Source: Rothia nasimurium (GTDB taxonomy: Bacteria; Actinomycetota; Actinomycetes; Actinomycetales; Micrococcaceae). From it: a stretch of 64,000 bases of DNA. The notes beneath the pieces were generated by a model. It saw only the letters and a program-made list of their open reading frames with translations, was not told where the DNA came from and made no database searches. Both the position numbers and the translations under genes were made by a program. Location: positions 124,001-188,000 of the forward strand of contig NZ_CAKMTJ010000005.1 of assembly GCF_928392795.1 (NCBI RefSeq), written 5' to 3'. Below are positions 60,706 through 64,000 of the stretch, in pieces; the first letter of the stretch is position 1, and each line of letters starts with the position of its first letter.

Positions 60706-62664
60706 TTGACTGAAAATACTGCCGTTAACGCAGAAACCGCAACCGACGCCATCTTCCAGGAACCGGTTGTAGATGCCCCCACCCAGCAGGTAGAAAAGGA
60801 CGAGGACGGCGGCACCCGCTTCACCGACCTGGGCCTGGATGCCCGCGTCCTGGCAGCCCTCGAAAAGGTCGGCTACGAAAAGCCCTCACCCATCCAGGCT
60901 GAAACCATCCCCCTGCTGCTTGAAGGCCGCGACGTCGTCGGCCTAGCCCAGACCGGCACCGGCAAGACCGCAGCCTTCGCCCTACCCGCGCTCTCAACCC
61001 TGGCAGAACTGGCCGACATCAACGGCGTCTCCAAAGATACCCAGGTGCTCGTCCTGGCCCCCACCCGCGAACTGGCCCTGCAGGTTGCCGAAGCCTTCTC
61101 GTCCTACGCAACCGAAATGCCCGACTTCACCGTGCTGCCCGTCTACGGCGGCTCACCCTACGGCCCCCAGCTGGCGGGCCTCAAGCGCGGCGCCCAGGTC
61201 GTCGTCGGTACCCCCGGCCGCGTCATTGACCACCTGAAAAAGGGCTCCCTGGACCTCTCCAACCTGCAGTACCTGGTACTGGACGAAGCTGACGAAATGC
61301 TCCGCATGGGCTTCGCCGAAGACGTAGAACAGATCCTGGCAGACACCCCCGACTCCAAGCAGGTTGCCCTCTTCTCAGCAACCATGCCCAAGACCATCCG
61401 CAAAATCGCTGAGCAGTACCTCAACGACCCCGCAGAGGTCCGCGTCAAGTCAAAGACCACCACCAGCGCCAACATCCGCCAGCGTTATATGCAGGTCATG
61501 CACTCCCACAAGCTCGAGGCCATGACCCGCGTGCTTGAGGTTGAAGACTACGACGGCATCATCGCCTTCGTCCGCACGAAGAAGGAAACCGAAGAAGTCG
61601 CCGACAAGCTCAAGGCCCGCGGCTACCAGGCTGCCGCCATCAACGGCGACATCCCCCAGAACCAGCGCGAACGCACCGTCGAAGCCCTGCGCGATGGCCG
61701 CATCGACATCCTGGTCGCCACCGACGTCGCCGCCCGCGGCCTCGACGTCGAGCGCATCTCCCTGGTCGTCAACTTCGACATCCCCCACGACACCGAATCC
61801 TACGTGCACCGCATCGGCCGAACCGGCCGCGCAGGCCGCGCAGGCGAAGCCATCCTCTTCATGACCCCGCGCGAAAAGTACATGCTGCGTCAGATCGAAA
61901 AGGCAACCCGCCAGCAGGTCGAACAGATGCACATGCCCACCGTCGAAGACGTCAACGCCAACCGCAAGCAGAAGTTCGCCCAGCAGATCACCGACACCAT
62001 CGAAACCGAAGACCTCAGCTTCTTCCGCGAACTCATCGACGCCTACGCCAACGAACACGACGTCGAAGGCGAAGAAATCGCAGCAGCCCTGGCCGTCATC
62101 GCCCAGCAGGGCCGCCCCTTCCTGGCCGAAGAAATGCCCGAACCCAAGAACAAGAAGCGCGACCGTGACCGCGACTTCGACCGCGACGACAAGCCCCGCG
62201 GCGGCCGCCGCCACTCCGAAGAAGGCATGGTTGACTACAAGCTCAATGTAGGCCGCTCCTCCCACGTCTCACCCGCAGCTATCGTCGGTGCCCTCACCAA
62301 CGAAGGCGGCCTCAAGGGCAAGCAGGTCGGCGCAATCGATATCCGCCAGCACTTCACCATCGTCTCCCTGCCCGAAGCAGAACTGCCCGGTGATTTCTTC
62401 GACCGCCTGCGCGACACCCAGGTAGCTGGCGAATTCATCAACATCAAGCGCGACCGCGGCCCCAAGGGTGGCGGAGGCGGACGCAAGTTCGACCGCGACG
62501 ACCGCGGCTTCGGTAAGAAGGACTTCGGCGGCAAGAAGAAGTTCGACGGCAAGAAATTTGACCGTGACGACCGTGGCTTCGGTGGCAAGAAGAAGTTTGA
62601 CCGTGACGACCGTTTCGGCAAGAAGGACTTCGGCGGCAAGAAGAAGGGCCGCAAGAAGTTCTAA
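60706..62664 (+). CDS. deaD: DEAD-box RNA helicase (DeaD/CsdA type)
   Basis: ATP-dependent RNA helicase of about 652 aa. Motifs in order: Q motif GYEKPSPIQAETIP, AQTGTGKT, APTRELALQ, GTPGRV, DEAD at YLVLDEADEML, FSATMPK, ATDVAARGLDV and HRIGRTGRAGRAG. A DbpA-type RNA-binding domain follows (residues about 510-590, VGALTNEGGLKGKQVGAIDI). The tail is made of FDRDDRGFGGKKK repeats. I prefer the TTG start at 60706, which follows GAGGA; the frame is open to 60670. Confidence 0.93.
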   Translation: MTENTAVNAETATDAIFQEPVVDAPTQQVEKDEDGGTRFTDLGLDARVLAALEKVGYEKPSPIQAETIPLLLEGRDVVGLAQTGTGKTAAFALPALSTLAELADINGVSKDTQVLVLAPTRELALQVAEAFSSYATEMPDFTVLPVYGGSPYGPQLAGLKRGAQVVVGTPGRVIDHLKKGSLDLSNLQYLVLDEADEMLRMGFAEDVEQILADTPDSKQVALFSATMPKTIRKIAEQYLNDPAEVRVKSKTTTSANIRQRYMQVMHSHKLEAMTRVLEVEDYDGIIAFVRTKKETEEVADKLKARGYQAAAINGDIPQNQRERTVEALRDGRIDILVATDVAARGLDVERISLVVNFDIPHDTESYVHRIGRTGRAGRAGEAILFMTPREKYMLRQIEKATRQQVEQMHMPTVEDVNANRKQKFAQQITDTIETEDLSFFRELIDAYANEHDVEGEEIAAALAVIAQQGRPFLAEEMPEPKNKKRDRDRDFDRDDKPRGGRRHSEEGMVDYKLNVGRSSHVSPAAIVGALTNEGGLKGKQVGAIDIRQHFTIVSLPEAELPGDFFDRLRDTQVAGEFINIKRDRGPKGGGGGRKFDRDDRGFGKKDFGGKKKFDGKKFDRDDRGFGGKKKFDRDDRFGKKDFGGKKKGRKKF

Positions 62665-62744
62665 GGGTTGTGCCCTAGAACACCCCAAAAAGCAGGTTCT
62701 AGATTTGCGTCTTCCAAAGGTTGTACCGTAAGCTAGTATCTGTT

Positions 62745-62816
62745 GCCCCGATAGCTCAGTGGTAGAGCGCCATCTTGGTAAGATGGAGGTCCCGGGATCG
62801 ATTCCCGGTCGGGGCT
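62745..62816 (+). tRNA. tRNA-Thr (GGT), copy 1
   Basis: Acceptor GCCCCGA pairs with TCGGGGC, discriminator T. Anticodon stem CCATC/GATGG surrounds TTGGTAA, giving anticodon GGT. T arm CCGGGATCGATTCCCGG. CCA is not encoded. Confidence 0.95.
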
Positions 62817-62842
62817 CTGTATGAGCCCAAAAGTTCATACGT

Positions 62843-62916
62843 GGCGGTGTAGCTCAGCTGGTTAGAGCGCACGACTCATAATCGTGAGGTCGACGGATCG
62901 AGCCCGTCCACCGCTA
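62843..62916 (+). tRNA. tRNA-Met (CAT)
   Basis: Acceptor GGCGGTG pairs with CACCGCT (one G-T pair), discriminator A. Anticodon stem CACGA/TCGTG surrounds CTCATAA, giving anticodon CAT. It lacks the unpaired first base of initiator tRNA, so it is the elongator form; a tRNA-Ile2 reading is less likely by position. Confidence 0.9.
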
Positions 62917-62917
62917 C

Positions 62918-62989
62918 GCCCCGATAGCTCAGTGGTAGAGCGCCATCTTGGTAAGATGGAGGTCCCGGGATCGATTCCCGGTCGGGGCT
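62918..62989 (+). tRNA. tRNA-Thr (GGT), copy 2
   Basis: All 72 positions are identical to the copy at 62745-62816. It starts only 1 nt after the tRNA-Met discriminator base. Confidence 0.95.
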
Positions 62990-62994
62990 CAGAT

Positions 62995-63027
62995 AACCTG
63001 TCAAGCATTAGCTTGGCAGGTTTTTTG
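62995..63027 (+). terminator. Terminator of the tRNA cluster
   Basis: AACCTG, CAAGC and GCTTG, CAGGTT form a nearly perfect stem around an ATTA loop, followed by TTTTTTG. Confidence 0.92.
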
Positions 63028-63044
63028 TTTGTAGAGTGGTCTCT

Positions 63045-63491
63045 ATGGCTATTAACCAAGAGATTGTGGGCCGCGTTTACCCGGCCACAGAGCCCTATTC
63101 GGTGGGGCGAGAGAAAATCCGTGAATTCGCTGCTGCCGTCAAGGCCACCAGCCCCCTGCACTTTGACGTGCAGGCCGCCCAGAGCGCAGGCTACAGCGAC
63201 CTCATTGCCCCGCCCACCTTCGCCATCATTCTGGCCCAGAAGGCAGACGCCGCCCTGATTAGCGACCCCGAAGCCGGTATCGACTTCTCCCGCGTGGTCC
63301 ACGCTGACCAGCGCTTCACCCACCACCGCCCAATCGTGGCAGGGGACGAGCTGCTCACCGAGGTGCACGTCGATAGCGTGCGCGTCATGGGAGCCGGCGC
63401 TATGCTGACCACCCGCGAAGAAATCACCACTGTAGAGGGCGAAAAGGTCGCCACCTGCATCTCATCACTGCTGGTTCGGGCGGAGGACTAA
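63045..63491 (+). CDS. FAS1-like/MaoC-type dehydratase subunit (HadA-like)
   Basis: 148-residue hot-dog fold protein. EIVGRVYPATEPYSVGREKIREFAAAVKATSPLHFD is the N-terminal signature of the actinobacterial HadA/HadC family; FTHHRPIVAGDEL is also conserved. It lacks the catalytic Asp-His pair and should pair with the MaoC-type subunit that starts 3 nt downstream, as in the mycobacterial HadAB dehydratase of fatty-acid elongation. ATG 63045, weak ribosome-binding site. Confidence 0.88.
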   Translation: MAINQEIVGRVYPATEPYSVGREKIREFAAAVKATSPLHFDVQAAQSAGYSDLIAPPTFAIILAQKADAALISDPEAGIDFSRVVHADQRFTHHRPIVAGDELLTEVHVDSVRVMGAGAMLTTREEITTVEGEKVATCISSLLVRAED

Positions 63492-63494
63492 CCC

Positions 63495-63956
63495 ATGGCT
63501 ATCTCTTTTGACTCCCTTGAAAAGGGTACCGAGATTGGTACCCGTCAAATCCCTGTCACCCGCGCTGACCTGGTGGCCTACGCGGGTGCGTCCGGCGACT
63601 TCAACCCCATCCACTGGAACGAGCGCTTTGCAACCGCCGTGGGCCTGCCCGGCGTCATCGCCCACGGCATGTTCACCATGGGCGCTGCCGTGCAGCTGGT
63701 GACCGACTGGGTAGGCGACGCCGGTGCGATTGTGGACTACCAGACCCGCTTCTCCAAACCGGTTCCGGTACCCGATGCTGATGACGCGGCCTCCCCGGCT
63801 ACCGGCGGAAACGTCATCTCGGTTGCCGGTAAGGTCGGGGCCCTGGATACGGACGCCCGCACCGCCCGTATCGACCTGACCGTCACCGCCCCCGACACCG
63901 AGGGCAAAGAGCAGAAGGTGCTGATGAAGGCCCAGGCACTCGTGAAGCTTGCCTAG
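63495..63956 (+). CDS. MaoC family dehydratase (HadB-like)
   Basis: 153-residue hot-dog (R)-specific enoyl hydratase. The catalytic motif is YAGASGDFNPIHWNERFA with the Asp and His of the hydratase 2 signature, then GVIAHGMFTMGAAVQLV. Coupled to the HadA-like gene. In mycobacteria HadAB dehydrates long-chain 3-hydroxyacyl-ACP for mycolic acids; Rothia lacks mycolates, so another fatty-acid or acyl role is likely. murB is expected just beyond the window. Confidence 0.92.
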   Translation: MAISFDSLEKGTEIGTRQIPVTRADLVAYAGASGDFNPIHWNERFATAVGLPGVIAHGMFTMGAAVQLVTDWVGDAGAIVDYQTRFSKPVPVPDADDAASPATGGNVISVAGKVGALDTDARTARIDLTVTAPDTEGKEQKVLMKAQALVKLA

Positions 63957-64000
63957 TATAGCCCCCACCTTGCGCACTAAAGGCGCCCGTTCAGAGATTG

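Overview
The window looks like a chromosomal segment of a high-GC actinobacterium of the family Micrococcaceae, most probably Rothia. This is inferred from gene content and protein character (actinobacterial TopA with a Lys-rich tail, bS22, MetPS, HadA/HadB-like dehydratases, system II cytochrome c maturation), not from a database search. Nearly all DNA is ordinary vertically inherited coding sequence. There is no prophage, no intact insertion sequence and no CRISPR array.

Layout. 1-4.1 kb: end of a methyltransferase gene, a flavin-oxidase-fold protein and topA. 4.2-7.0 kb: ppx, a TIM-barrel isomerase and proC. 7.0-9.6 kb: a gene-free structured stretch, then ktrA/ktrB (potassium uptake). 9.7-13.2 kb: acuC-type deacetylase and two regulators with long disordered tails. 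13.4-18.8 kb: bS22, glutaredoxin-like protein, histidine phosphatase and the system II cytochrome c assembly genes (ResA-like, CcdA, ResB, CcsB). 19.2-21.5 kb: PadR regulator with membrane partner and small membrane proteins. 21.5-39.6 kb: menaquinone genes menA, menE, menB, menC, menD, a polyprenyl diphosphate synthase and menG. Interspersed with them are two tiny membrane proteins, a YefM/YoeB toxin-antitoxin pair, putP, an EamA exporter, gluQ, an MBL hydrolase, a PAP2 phosphatase and metPS. 39.8-42.3 kb: polar amino acid ABC transporter. 42.4-49.0 kb: RarD, two divergent proteins of unclear role and an MMPL transporter. 49.1-51.2 kb: fur-type regulator and katA. 51.2-52.2 kb: gene-free, strongly structured. 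52.2-64 kb: a sigma factor fused to an anti-sigma zinc finger and a repeat-rich exported part, htpX, yajQ-like gene, tRNA-Tyr, thioredoxin, AlkA-like glycosylase, DUF2079 protein, DEAD-box helicase, three tRNAs and two hydratase-fold genes.

How the genes fit together. The order ppx1, isomerase, proC, bS22, glutaredoxin-like protein, phosphatase, cytochrome c genes, menaquinone genes resembles the order I recall for Mycobacterium tuberculosis (about Rv0496 to Rv0562). The centre of the window is therefore a conserved respiratory block making menaquinone and c-type cytochromes, with transport and stress genes inserted into it.

The most interesting non-coding features are: (a) a family of three dispersed hairpin elements, each 19-29 nt after a stop codon, whose terminal stems carry compensatory base changes; (b) two direct copies of another long hairpin that bracket the YefM/YoeB cassette; (c) a 57-nt near-perfect palindrome upstream of menB; (d) a roughly 540-nt ORF-free chain of hairpins ending in a very strong terminator at 52.1 kb, which looks like an uncharacterised structured RNA. 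The most interesting protein is the sigma/anti-sigma/sensor fusion at 52.2-54.6 kb.
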